Shown here: positions 1 through 6,241 of the stretch, in pieces
How the letters are laid out: each line of letters begins with the position of its first letter
Position numbering within the stretch: position 1 is the stretch's first letter
DNA from: Flavobacteriales bacterium UBA7443
GTDB taxonomy: Bacteria; Bacteroidota; Bacteroidia; Flavobacteriales_D; Sanyastnellaceae
NCBI GenBank assembly: GCA_002477505.1
Contig: DLQB01000111.1
Span: forward strand, 1-9,357
DNA length: 9,357 nucleotides
Direction: 5' to 3'
Notes under the pieces: model-generated
Databases searched by the model: none
What the model was told of the DNA's origin: nothing
The model's input: the letters and a program-made list of their open reading frames with translations, nothing else
Position numbers and translations under genes: made by a program

Positions 1-1
1 A

Positions 2-364
2 AGTGATGCGCCAATCGCTGTGCTTTACCTGCCGGAGAGAGAAATACATGACATTAGCTTGCTCTTCATACACTTCCTGTGCCGCAAATATCAAATCCGA
101 AGTGTTTTCCTAGGAGCAAGTGTACCCTTCTCTGACTTGATGGGGGTGGCGGAGCAGTTTCCAAACGCACGCTTTGTTTCCTATTGCACGACGTATCCTG
201 CATCTTCTGAGGCACAGTCCTATGTGAACTTGGTCACCTCTGAGTTTGAAGGGCTCGACAACAAATTTTTGCTTGCGGGCAAGGTCTTTGAGGGATGCAC
301 ATCCAATGACGTCGTGACCACCGTGACAAACGGTGAAGACCTGATGAAGGTCCTATTTGATTGA
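2..364 (+). CDS. MerR-family regulator with B12-binding-like domain, C-terminal part (5' end outside window)
   Basis: The reading frame is open at the left edge, so only the last 120 residues are visible. They match the C-terminal cobalamin-binding Rossmann fold of CarH/LitR-type MerR regulators: a beta strand (AVLYLPE), a histidine motif (EIHDIS), a helix (LLFIHFLCRKY), then a strand and turn reading VFLGASVPFSDL, and further alternating strands and helices to the stop. The N-terminal winged-helix DNA-binding domain is assumed to lie upstream. CarH-type proteins bind adenosylcobalamin and repress in the dark; light breaks the cofactor and releases DNA. The axial histidine is kept here, but the glycine usual three residues later (HxxG) is serine. 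The next gene is the ECF sigma factor commonly paired with this regulator in Bacteroidota. Family is fairly sure; light or B12 sensing is inferred. Confidence 0.75.
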   Translation, partial: SDAPIAVLYLPEREIHDISLLFIHFLCRKYQIRSVFLGASVPFSDLMGVAEQFPNARFVSYCTTYPASSEAQSYVNLVTSEFEGLDNKFLLAGKVFEGCTSNDVVTTVTNGEDLMKVLFD

Positions 365-389
365 ATTCCTTCTTGAGAACCCCAGTGAA

Positions 390-413
390 ACCGGCAGATC
401 CGGTCGATTTTAC
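390..413 (+). terminator. weak hairpin terminator after the MerR-type gene
   Basis: ACCGG (390-394) and CCGGT (400-404) form a 5-bp stem with the loop CAGAT, starting 26 bp after the regulator's stop codon. It is followed by CGATTTTAC, only a short T-run. The stem is short, so termination may be partial, which would let the sigma-factor gene be reached by readthrough as well as from its own promoter. Confidence 0.35.
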
Positions 414-426
414 ATGCTAGAAAGCC

Positions 427-444
427 AAAATGTTTAAACATTTT
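427..444. promoter_or_regulatory. 18-bp perfect palindrome, likely upstream operator
   Basis: AAAATGTTTAAACATTTT is its own reverse complement. It contains the half-site TTAAACA in both orientations (TGTTTAA at 431-437 and TTAAACA at 434-440). The same half-site recurs in the promoter-overlapping inverted repeat downstream, with like-oriented copies 20 and 53 bp apart, close to whole helical turns. It lies between a DNA-binding regulator gene and the ECF sigma gene, so an operator for that regulator is the natural reading. Binding is inferred. Confidence 0.5.
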
Positions 445-453
445 TGATAAAAG

Positions 454-490
454 TTAAACAAACTCTTGGTTCAAGGGAAATTTTGTTTAA
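454..490. promoter_or_regulatory. inverted repeat overlapping the sigma-factor promoter (candidate MerR operator)
   Basis: TTAAACAAA (454-462) and TTTGTTTAA (482-490) are perfect 9-bp inverted arms separated by 19 bp. The -33-like TTGG lies inside the spacer and the right arm touches the -7 box. MerR-family proteins classically bind dyads placed across the -35/-10 spacer of the promoter they control, so the geometry fits a regulator acting on this promoter. The regulator could be the product of the gene just upstream; this is inferred. Confidence 0.45.
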
Positions 491-496
491 TATTTG
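466..496 (+). promoter_or_regulatory. predicted Bacteroidota-type promoter of the ECF sigma gene
   Basis: TTGG (466-469) stands for the -33 TTTG element, followed after 19 bp by AATATTTG (489-496), one mismatch from the -7 consensus TAnnTTTG. The transcript would begin near 501, giving a 5' leader of about 20 nt before the ATG at 521. The region is AT-rich and overlaps the inverted repeat described separately. Confidence 0.45.
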
Positions 497-520
497 TCAA
501 GAATCATTCAACAAAAAGAC

Positions 521-1024
521 ATGAGCACCCTCGAATTCAACTCGCTTCTCGTAATGAACCGGTCTTTCCTGAAAGGTTTCGCCATGGGCTTTACACGAGA
601 TACCCAAGACGCGGAAGACCTTATTCAAGATACCATGGTCAAAGCACTTCGGTATAAGAAAAATTTCAAAGAGGGTACCAATATCAAAGGGTGGCTTTAC
701 ACGATCATGCGAAACATCTTTATCAATAACTACAAGCGCAAGAAGTTCCAAAACACGATTTTGGATACTACCGACAATCAGTATTATTTGAATTCAGGTT
801 CGATGCAAGCGGATACGATCACGTCAGAAATCAACGAGAAGGACATCCACGCGGCCATTGACGGACTGAAAGGCGATTTTCGTATTCCGTTTACCATGTT
901 TCTTGAGGGATTTCACTACGACGAAATTGCAGCAGAATTAAACATTCCAATGGGCACCGTCAAGAGCAGAATCTTTCATGCCCGCAAAAAACTCGCTGGC
1001 GAACTTAGCGCCTTCCGAAATTAG
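521..1024 (+). CDS. ECF-family RNA polymerase sigma factor
   Basis: This 167-residue protein is a complete two-domain ECF sigma factor. Sigma region 2 covers about residues 8-75, with DAEDLIQDTMVKAL (30-43) for core binding and GWLYTIMRNIFINNYKR (57-73) for -10 recognition. Region 4 covers about 108-162, with a helix-turn-helix around FHYDEIAAELNIPMGTVKSR. The opening MSTLEFNSLL resembles the flavobacterial ECF factors that sit between a MerR/B12 regulator and phytoene desaturase and synthase genes. An in-frame TTG at 494 would add nine residues but lies within the -7 box, so the ATG at 521 is chosen. No anti-sigma gene follows; control is probably transcriptional, through the neighbouring MerR-type regulator. 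The T9SS surface protein starts 69 bp downstream in the same direction. Confidence 0.92.
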   Translation: MSTLEFNSLLVMNRSFLKGFAMGFTRDTQDAEDLIQDTMVKALRYKKNFKEGTNIKGWLYTIMRNIFINNYKRKKFQNTILDTTDNQYYLNSGSMQADTITSEINEKDIHAAIDGLKGDFRIPFTMFLEGFHYDEIAAELNIPMGTVKSRIFHARKKLAGELSAFRN

Positions 1025-1062
1025 AAAGCAACCTTGTTGTTCTTTGCGATGTTGTTAGAAAG

Positions 1063-1076
1063 TGGTATTATTACCA
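1063..1076. repeat. small dyad between the sigma-factor and surface-protein genes
   Basis: TGGTA (1063-1067) and TACCA (1072-1076) form a 5-bp inverted repeat around TTAT, 17 bp before the ATG of the surface-protein gene. A TTTG at 1043-1046 lies 19 bp before TATTATTA (1066-1073), a poor match to TAnnTTTG, so the dyad may overlap a weak internal or sigma-dependent promoter. It could also be chance. Confidence 0.25.
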
Positions 1077-1093
1077 TAGCAAAACAACACAGC

Positions 1094-4000
1094 ATGAGTC
1101 GAATTCAATTCGGAGCGATTGCCTTAATTTTCGCAACGTCCATCTTTGGTCCCTCCATTGCTCATGCTCAACTTGAGGTTGAGACGGGCCTGACTCTCGA
1201 GGAGTACGTGAATGATATATTGCTTGGAAATGGAATCCAAGCTTTGAATATTACTTATCAAGGAGGGAATGATCAGTTAGGCTACGTTACAGGAGCTGAT
1301 AATGGCTTTGGTTTGCAGTCCGGCCTGCTGATGAGCACCGGAGGTGCTATGGAAGTAACGCAGCCGGATGGCTCAGGTAATTGTGCGTTCGGCGTTGGAT
1401 GCACTGATTGTCAGGGCGCAGGAACCGACGCTGATTTGTTGTCGATTGCCAACTCAGTGCCTGGATTAATCGGTGAGGCGTTTACCGTGAATTCGGTAAA
1501 TGATTTAAGCGTCCTAGAATTTGACTTTATTGCTGCCGGAGATACTGTGCGATTTAATTATTTGTTTGGTTCCGTTGAATACCCAGATAATGCTCAGTCG
1601 AGTACTTGGCTGAACTCAGCTTATAATGACGTTTTCGCCTTTTTCCTCAGTGGTCCCGGAATTACAGGTACATACCAAAGCCCACCAGCCTTTCCAAACG
1701 GTGCAGTCAACATCGCAGGGGTACCAGGAACAGATCCGATTCTGCCCATTACTGTCTCTTCCGTAAATGCTGGAGCACCTGGCATAGATGCCCAAAACGA
1801 GCAATATTTTGTGATTGATTACGACGGGAATAATGCGAATAATGTAGCCTGTGGTATGGATGGATTCACCGTTCCTTTTGTAGCGGAGCATGAAGTTATT
1901 TGCGGGGAGACTTATCATATTAAATTAGCCATTGCAGATGGGAGCGATACCGGTTTATCCTCAATTGTTGTACTTGAAGAAGGCAGTTTTGAATCCAATG
2001 CAGTGGTGCAAATTGATTTGAGCATTGACGTTGGAGGACCAGAAGCAAATACCATTTACGAAGATTGTGGAACGGCTACCTTGTCGTTTGAACGCCCTGT
2101 TGAGACCATCCTAGACATACAGGAGATGGTCTACATCAATTATGGCAATAGCGTTGCCACCAATGGCGTAGACTACGGTCAACCCCAACCTGATGGAACA
2201 TTGCTTCCCCTGCCAGATTCGGTCGTTTTTGCGCCTTACGTGAGCATCGTTGAATTTGAGTTGACGGCAGCAATCGATGGTGTTGTTGAAGGACCCGAGT
2301 TGGTGGAGATGGAAATTGAAAACGTCGCGGCATGCAATGGGGGTGGGCTCACCACCTACTTCTCGTTCTATGTTGCAGAGGAGCCGCCGCCTTTCGAAGT
2401 GAACGGCTATGATACGGAAATGTGCCTTGGAGATGTCATCGAATTGGCACCGCTTGTAAGTGGTGGTTATGGGAATTATACATATCAATGGTTGTGCAAT
2501 GGTGAGGAGGGAGCTCCGTTCCTTTTTGATCCGGATGTCGCTGGCCCTTGGGCGTGCGAAATCATTGTAGGGGATACATGCGGCATGCCATCTGAATCGG
2601 CCATCATTGAGGTCGAAGTTCTCCAGTTTGATCCATTGAGTGTTGCTATTGACCCGGATGCCATTGTCTTGGACTGCAACGCAATTGTCGATGTTGAGGC
2701 CATTGCCAACGGCGGCTATGATATGGCCGAAGGTGGATTCTATGAATATGCTTGGGAGGATCAAAACGGAACCAACTTGTTCGCTTCTTGGTTCGACCCT
2801 TCAATTTTGAGTGTGAGCACCTGGCTCAACGCGGATGAGATCTTTGTGACAGTGACAGATGCGTGCGGCATGGAAGCGATGGACAGTGTTGAGGTTACCT
2901 ACAACATTCCACCACTCGTGGTCACTGTGGACGATACAGTTAATGTTTTCTGCAACGATCCTTTTAGCATCACCGCATCGGCAACAGGCGAAGACCCTTT
3001 CAACTATACATGGTTGGATGGCGGCACATGGCTCGGCTGGGGCAACCCCTTGAATTGGTCGACGAGTTCGGATGAAAGTATTGTGCTCGAAGTGAGTGAC
3101 ATGTGCGGTCAGGTAGAGGCAGTTGACATCGAGATATTGGTCGACGCTCCGGATGTTATTGTAAGCCTTCCCGACGGGCTTATCGGTCCCTGCACCGAGG
3201 TCTTCAATTTGCAGGCAGACGTGACCAGTGGATCAGGTGGATATCAGTTTTCTTGGTTCCAGAATGGAATCAATATGAGTGAGAATGGGGATAATATTGA
3301 CGTTCAATTGTCGGAAACGGCTACGATCACAGTGAATGTTGATGATGGGTGTGGCCAAAGTGGTTCAGACAATGCACAAATTGTCATTGACAATCCTCCG
3401 CTCGTCATTGAATTGGGCCCTGATCTCTACCAGAGTTGCATTGATTACACGGACATAGAGGTAGACGTACTCAGCGGAGCTGGCGACTACCAGTACAATT
3501 GGTTTGTAGGAGGGGAACCTTACGATGACGATGATGAAATCACGCTGCAATCGTACAGCACCATTTCCGTTGGTGTGCAGGTGCAAGACGGCTGTGGTGG
3601 AACAATGGATGATTCGTTGGTTTATCACATTCCAGACATTCCCATTGCCTTGGACGTGACTCCTTCCACTACCATTTGTGCGGGAGATGGAATTTGGCTA
3701 GAAGCCCTGGCCATGGGAGGAGAGGAAGGATTTGTATACTACTGGCCTTCACTCGGTACGTATGGACCGACTCAATATATTGCTCCCACCCAATCGGCTA
3801 CTTACCCCGTAATCGCAACAGACATATGCGGGGATGAAATGGATGTAGCCAGTACGATTGAGGTGCAGTACCTATTCAGTGATTTCACAGTGAGTGGCAC
3901 AGAGGATAATGAGAACCGATATACATTCCGTGCAACCCCTAATCCACCCGAGCCATACGAAGGGGCGTACGCGTATGATTGGAACTTTGGAGATGGTGTT

Positions 4001-4399
4001 ACTTCGGATGATCCCATCGTGGTCCACGAATTTGATGGCTTGAGTGATTACACGGTCACCTTGGATGTGACCAGTTGGGTGGGGTGTACCAACCAATCGT
4101 ATACGGTTGTTAGAGGCCCTGTCTTGCTCTATGTTCCTACGGCGTTTACACCGAACAATGATGGGATCAATGATGCATTCAAAGTGGTAGGCGGTCAAAT
4201 TAAAGATTATGAACTCTGGATCTTAAATCGATGGGGAGAAGAAGTCTTTCACAGCACCTCGCTCGATGATTTTTGGATGGGAGATGTACAAGGAGGTGCG
4301 CATTACGCGGAAAACGGCATCTACAATTGGATCATTCGATTGAAAGGATTCAACACGGATGCAGAAGAATATACGGGCACGCTTCAACTGATGCGCTAA
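1094..4399 (+). CDS. T9SS-secreted surface protein: choice-of-anchor L, six Ig-like modules, PKD and type B sorting domain
   Basis: A 1101-residue exported protein. The ATG at 1094 begins a clear signal peptide (hydrophobic core 6-19, cleavage after AHA at 25); the upstream in-frame TTG at 1034 would bury it behind 20 residues, so it is rejected. Residues 35-300 are a choice-of-anchor L domain (LGNGI, GTDADLL, LEFDF, NDVFAFFLSGP). Residues 305-430 look like a Calx-beta-type fold. Six Ig/PKD-like modules follow, each with one cysteine near its start and one in a terminal CG motif: 444/496, 528/591, 620/671, 700/753, 782/834 and 862/912. A PKD domain (930-1008, W963 in WNFGDG) precedes the gliding-motility C-terminal/T9SS type B signal (1014-1101, VPTAFTPNNDGIND). 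It is likely exported through the Sec pathway and T9SS to the outer surface, where it may act in adhesion. The ligand is unknown. It may be cotranscribed with the sigma factor. Confidence 0.93.
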   Translation: MSRIQFGAIALIFATSIFGPSIAHAQLEVETGLTLEEYVNDILLGNGIQALNITYQGGNDQLGYVTGADNGFGLQSGLLMSTGGAMEVTQPDGSGNCAFGVGCTDCQGAGTDADLLSIANSVPGLIGEAFTVNSVNDLSVLEFDFIAAGDTVRFNYLFGSVEYPDNAQSSTWLNSAYNDVFAFFLSGPGITGTYQSPPAFPNGAVNIAGVPGTDPILPITVSSVNAGAPGIDAQNEQYFVIDYDGNNANNVACGMDGFTVPFVAEHEVICGETYHIKLAIADGSDTGLSSIVVLEEGSFESNAVVQIDLSIDVGGPEANTIYEDCGTATLSFERPVETILDIQEMVYINYGNSVATNGVDYGQPQPDGTLLPLPDSVVFAPYVSIVEFELTAAIDGVVEGPELVEMEIENVAACNGGGLTTYFSFYVAEEPPPFEVNGYDTEMCLGDVIELAPLVSGGYGNYTYQWLCNGEEGAPFLFDPDVAGPWACEIIVGDTCGMPSESAIIEVEVLQFDPLSVAIDPDAIVLDCNAIVDVEAIANGGYDMAEGGFYEYAWEDQNGTNLFASWFDPSILSVSTWLNADEIFVTVTDACGMEAMDSVEVTYNIPPLVVTVDDTVNVFCNDPFSITASATGEDPFNYTWLDGGTWLGWGNPLNWSTSSDESIVLEVSDMCGQVEAVDIEILVDAPDVIVSLPDGLIGPCTEVFNLQADVTSGSGGYQFSWFQNGINMSENGDNIDVQLSETATITVNVDDGCGQSGSDNAQIVIDNPPLVIELGPDLYQSCIDYTDIEVDVLSGAGDYQYNWFVGGEPYDDDDEITLQSYSTISVGVQVQDGCGGTMDDSLVYHIPDIPIALDVTPSTTICAGDGIWLEALAMGGEEGFVYYWPSLGTYGPTQYIAPTQSATYPVIATDICGDEMDVASTIEVQYLFSDFTVSGTEDNENRYTFRATPNPPEPYEGAYAYDWNFGDGVTSDDPIVVHEFDGLSDYTVTLDVTSWVGCTNQSYTVVRGPVLLYVPTAFTPNNDGINDAFKVVGGQIKDYELWILNRWGEEVFHSTSLDDFWMGDVQGGAHYAENGIYNWIIRLKGFNTDAEEYTGTLQLMR

Positions 4400-4412
4400 A
4401 TGATGCGCTAAC
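4389..4412 (+). repeat. 12-bp tandem duplication containing the stop codon
   Basis: TGATGCGCTAAA (4389-4400) is followed directly by TGATGCGCTAAC (4401-4412), 11 of 12 bases identical. The period is a multiple of three, so the second TAA (4409-4411) is in frame with the first (4397-4399), and readthrough of the surface protein would add only four codons. It could be a replication-slippage duplication. Confidence 0.8.
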
Positions 4413-4450
4413 GGACTTCATCTTGTGATTGGAAATTTCACAACGAGTTC

Positions 4451-4479
4451 TTTCGGCATGAATAAAACGATTTAATTTG
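4451..4479 (+). promoter_or_regulatory. possible promoter of the sugar transporter gene
   Basis: TTAATTTG (4472-4479) is one mismatch from the -7 consensus TAnnTTTG and ends 5 bp before the ATG at 4485. A TTTC (4451-4454) lies 17 bp upstream as a weak -33 element. If used, transcription would begin almost exactly at the start codon. Confidence 0.35.
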
Positions 4480-4484
4480 CGTTC

Positions 4485-5807
4485 ATGAACATGACCAAAG
4501 TGAAATCGTACCAGGGGCCTTTCATCATCGTTACTTCGCTGTTTTTCATGTGGGGATTCATCACCGTTATGGTGGATGCGCTGATACCTCGGCTGAAAGA
4601 TGTGTTTGAATTGACCTTCCTGCAAGCAGGGTTGGTGCAGTTTGCATGGTTCGCTGCCTACGGCTTATTGAGTATTCCGGGTGGTAATCTCATTGAGCGC
4701 ATCGGTTACAAACGCGGAATCTTAACAGGTCTTGGTCTCGCAGCATTGGGCTGTTTGCTCTTTTATCCAGCGGCCGCGACCCGCGTTTATGGATTGTTTT
4801 TACTCGCCTTGTTTGTAGTCGCTGGGGGCTTGACCATTTTGCAGGTAGCCGCAAATCCATACATTTCAGTACTGGGTGATCCCAAGCAAGCTTCGAGCAG
4901 ACTGAATCTCGCTCAAGCGTTTAACTCATTGGGTACGACGATTGCCCCAATCGTTGCAGCAAGCTTCTTGCTAAGTGATCAAATATTGTCAGGTGAAGAG
5001 CAAAGTCAGCTTGCGAAAGGAGCATTGGATGCATACCGTGCAGCGGAAGCATCGGCAGTGCAGGGGCCATTTGTCGCTCTGGCCATGGCGTTCTTGATGT
5101 TGGCGGTATTGATCGGTGCGAGCAAATTGCCGCGGATTTTGGGAGCGAGCAGCGAAGGAGGTTTGCGGGACGCGTGGAAGAACAAAACCCTGCGTTACGG
5201 TGCCTTCGGTATTTTTGTCTATGTCGGTGCGGAGGTTGCCATTGGTTCTTACATGGTCGGATACGGATTGGAATTGGGTGTGGGTGAAATCATTCGCGAA
5301 AATTCAGTTTTGTCCTCGATGGCGGGCATAGCTGCCGGTATTCGTGGGATGTCACTTGAGGGGATTGATGCGAAAGGCCTGATTGGTGCTTTGCTTACCT
5401 TTTATTGGGGTGGGGCAATGATTGGTCGGTTCATTGGGAGTGCGCTGATGCAGCGAATCGCTCCGAATAAGCTGCTCGCATTCTTCGCACTGGGTGCATC
5501 TACCATGGTTGTTGTTAGTTTGCTTACTTCCGGTGTGACGGCGTTGTTGGCTCTGCTGGCGGTCGGTTTGTTCAATAGCATCATGTTCCCGACAATATTC
5601 ACACTGGGCATCGGTGAATTAGGCGATCTGAAACCGCTCGGTAGTGGAATTCTTTGCACGGCAATCGTTGGTGGAGCGTTTATTCCGCCCGCCGTTGGAG
5701 CGTTGGCGGATCAATCTGGATTTGGCGTGGCTCTGGTCCTTCCTGTTCTTTGCTATCTGTATATCCAATACTTTGCCTCAAAAGTGGCGGGCAATCCATC
5801 AGCCTGA
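4485..5807 (+). CDS. sugar MFS transporter, FHS (FucP/GluP) family
   Basis: A 440-residue, multi-spanning inner-membrane protein of normal length for proton-coupled sugar symporters of the fucose-galactose-glucose family. Family marks include SLFFMWGF with a conserved acid (D31 in MVDALIPRLK), the TM2 stretch ending SIPGGNLIERIGYKRG, and LQVAANPYISVLG followed by SRLNLAQAFNSLGTTIAP. The residue matching E135 of E. coli FucP appears to be Q120, which as I recall is the pattern of the glucose/galactose (GluP) branch rather than fucose permeases. An extra loop around residues 265-300 separates the halves of the C-terminal bundle, as in many Bacteroidota members. A second ATG at 4491 is possible. 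No sugar-catabolic gene is adjacent, so the substrate (glucose, galactose, N-acetylglucosamine or fucose) cannot be assigned. Confidence 0.9.
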   Translation: MNMTKVKSYQGPFIIVTSLFFMWGFITVMVDALIPRLKDVFELTFLQAGLVQFAWFAAYGLLSIPGGNLIERIGYKRGILTGLGLAALGCLLFYPAAATRVYGLFLLALFVVAGGLTILQVAANPYISVLGDPKQASSRLNLAQAFNSLGTTIAPIVAASFLLSDQILSGEEQSQLAKGALDAYRAAEASAVQGPFVALAMAFLMLAVLIGASKLPRILGASSEGGLRDAWKNKTLRYGAFGIFVYVGAEVAIGSYMVGYGLELGVGEIIRENSVLSSMAGIAAGIRGMSLEGIDAKGLIGALLTFYWGGAMIGRFIGSALMQRIAPNKLLAFFALGASTMVVVSLLTSGVTALLALLAVGLFNSIMFPTIFTLGIGELGDLKPLGSGILCTAIVGGAFIPPAVGALADQSGFGVALVLPVLCYLYIQYFASKVAGNPSA

Positions 5808-5818
5808 GGCAGGAATTG

Positions 5819-5837
5819 TTCTGCAGTTCAAGCAGAA
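5819..5837 (+). repeat. hairpin just downstream of the transporter gene
   Basis: TTCTGC (5819-5824) and GCAGAA (5832-5837) form a 6-bp stem with a 7-nt loop, 11 bp after the transporter stop codon. No T-tract follows, so it is not a standard intrinsic terminator. It might protect the 3' end of the mRNA. Confidence 0.35.
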
Positions 5838-5860
5838 GACCTTGTGATATGGTAAGATTT

Positions 5861-5894
5861 GTAAAAAGGTTATGCACAATGACAACCTTTTCAC
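5861..5894 (+). repeat. inverted repeat between the transporter and small-protein genes
   Basis: AAAAGGTT (5864-5871) and AACCTTTT (5884-5891) are perfect 8-bp arms around 12 nt; after one A/C mismatch, GT (5861-5862) and AC (5893-5894) also pair. The right arm ends in a run of four T, so it could act as a weak terminator for the transporter gene. It could equally be an operator for the small-protein gene that starts 69 bp further on. Confidence 0.4.
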
Positions 5895-5913
5895 ATGAAA
5901 TGCTGTTCTTTCG

Positions 5914-5944
5914 TTGAACGGAGCGGGATTAATCCGTATCTTAA
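5914..5944 (+). promoter_or_regulatory. possible promoter of the 47-residue small-protein gene
   Basis: TTG (5914-5916) is followed after 20 bp by TATCTTAA (5937-5944), which keeps TA and TT of the TAnnTTTG box but has two mismatches. It would give a leader of about 14 nt, carrying the purine-rich AAGAAGAAAG just before the ATG at 5963. Confidence 0.3.
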
Positions 5945-5962
5945 GTATTAAAGAAGAAAGTT

Positions 5963-6106
5963 ATGGCTCGGAAAAAGCGTGCAAAGGAGTTGCAACCCAA
6001 TATCAAAGTTCGATTGGACCGTCGAACCGTCATCACCGTTCGTGATGAAGAAAAACTAGCTTTCTGGAAAGAGAAGTACCCTGAGCTTGAAGTGCTCGAA
6101 AGTTGA
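5963..6106 (+). CDS. small basic protein of unknown function (47 aa)
   Basis: The frame from the ATG at 5963 encodes 47 residues, opening MARKKRAKEL and ending ELEVLES. The first 27 residues hold ten Lys/Arg against two acidic residues; the C-terminal half is acidic and aromatic (FWKEKYPELE). The middle, NIKVRLDRRTVITV, suggests two short beta strands followed by a helix. There is no signal peptide, membrane segment or cysteine. Support for its being real comes from a purine-rich AAGAAGAAAG two bases before the ATG, a possible promoter, an isolated position with no other gene on either strand over 5963-6106, and a strong terminator 60 bp after the stop. I do not recognise the family. A nucleic-acid-binding or ribosome-associated role would fit the charge pattern but is only a guess. 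Confidence 0.65.
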   Translation: MARKKRAKELQPNIKVRLDRRTVITVRDEEKLAFWKEKYPELEVLES

Positions 6107-6144
6107 AAGCTTTCGGTCATTTCAAGTGATAGAACGAAAGACAA

Positions 6145-6167
6145 ATTTGTACCGAAACGGTACAAAT
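6145..6167. repeat. perfect 10-bp hairpin upstream of the shared terminator
   Basis: ATTTGTACCG (6145-6154) and CGGTACAAAT (6158-6167) pair perfectly around a 3-nt AAA loop, forming a 23-bp inverted repeat. The adjoining ACAAATTTGT (6141-6150) is itself a palindrome. It lies one base before the bidirectional terminator, in the 3' region between convergent genes. It may be a second terminator hairpin, an RNA-stabilising structure, or a protein-binding dyad. Confidence 0.6.
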
Positions 6168-6198
6168 AAAAAAAGCCGGAATTTATCCGGCTTTTTTT
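6168..6198. terminator. bidirectional rho-independent terminator
   Basis: GCCGGA (6175-6180) and TCCGGC (6186-6191) form a GC-rich stem with loop ATTTA, flanked by seven A on the left and seven T on the right. Read on either strand it gives a hairpin followed by a U-tract. It therefore ends both the small-protein transcript coming from the left and the winged-helix gene transcript coming from the right. Confidence 0.9.
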
Positions 6199-6241
6199 AT
6201 GCACCGAAAGTTCGCGATGCCCGTTGAACTGAAAATGTCAA

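Noticed and set aside
494..520. TTG start extending the ECF sigma factor by nine residues
   Set aside because: The TTG lies inside the predicted -7 box, and the ATG at 521 gives the family-typical N-terminus MSTLEFNSLL.
1034..1093. TTG start extending the surface protein by 20 residues
   Set aside because: The extension would precede and disrupt a standard signal peptide that begins at the ATG at 1094.
2111..2764. 217-codon open frame on the - strand inside the surface-protein gene
   Set aside because: It is antisense to a well-supported coding region and its translation shows no domain or sensible composition.
4389..4412. Intrinsic terminator after the surface-protein gene
   Set aside because: The GCGC pairs between the two tandem copies give only a 4-bp stem with an 8-nt loop and no T-tract follows; the pattern is a direct repeat.
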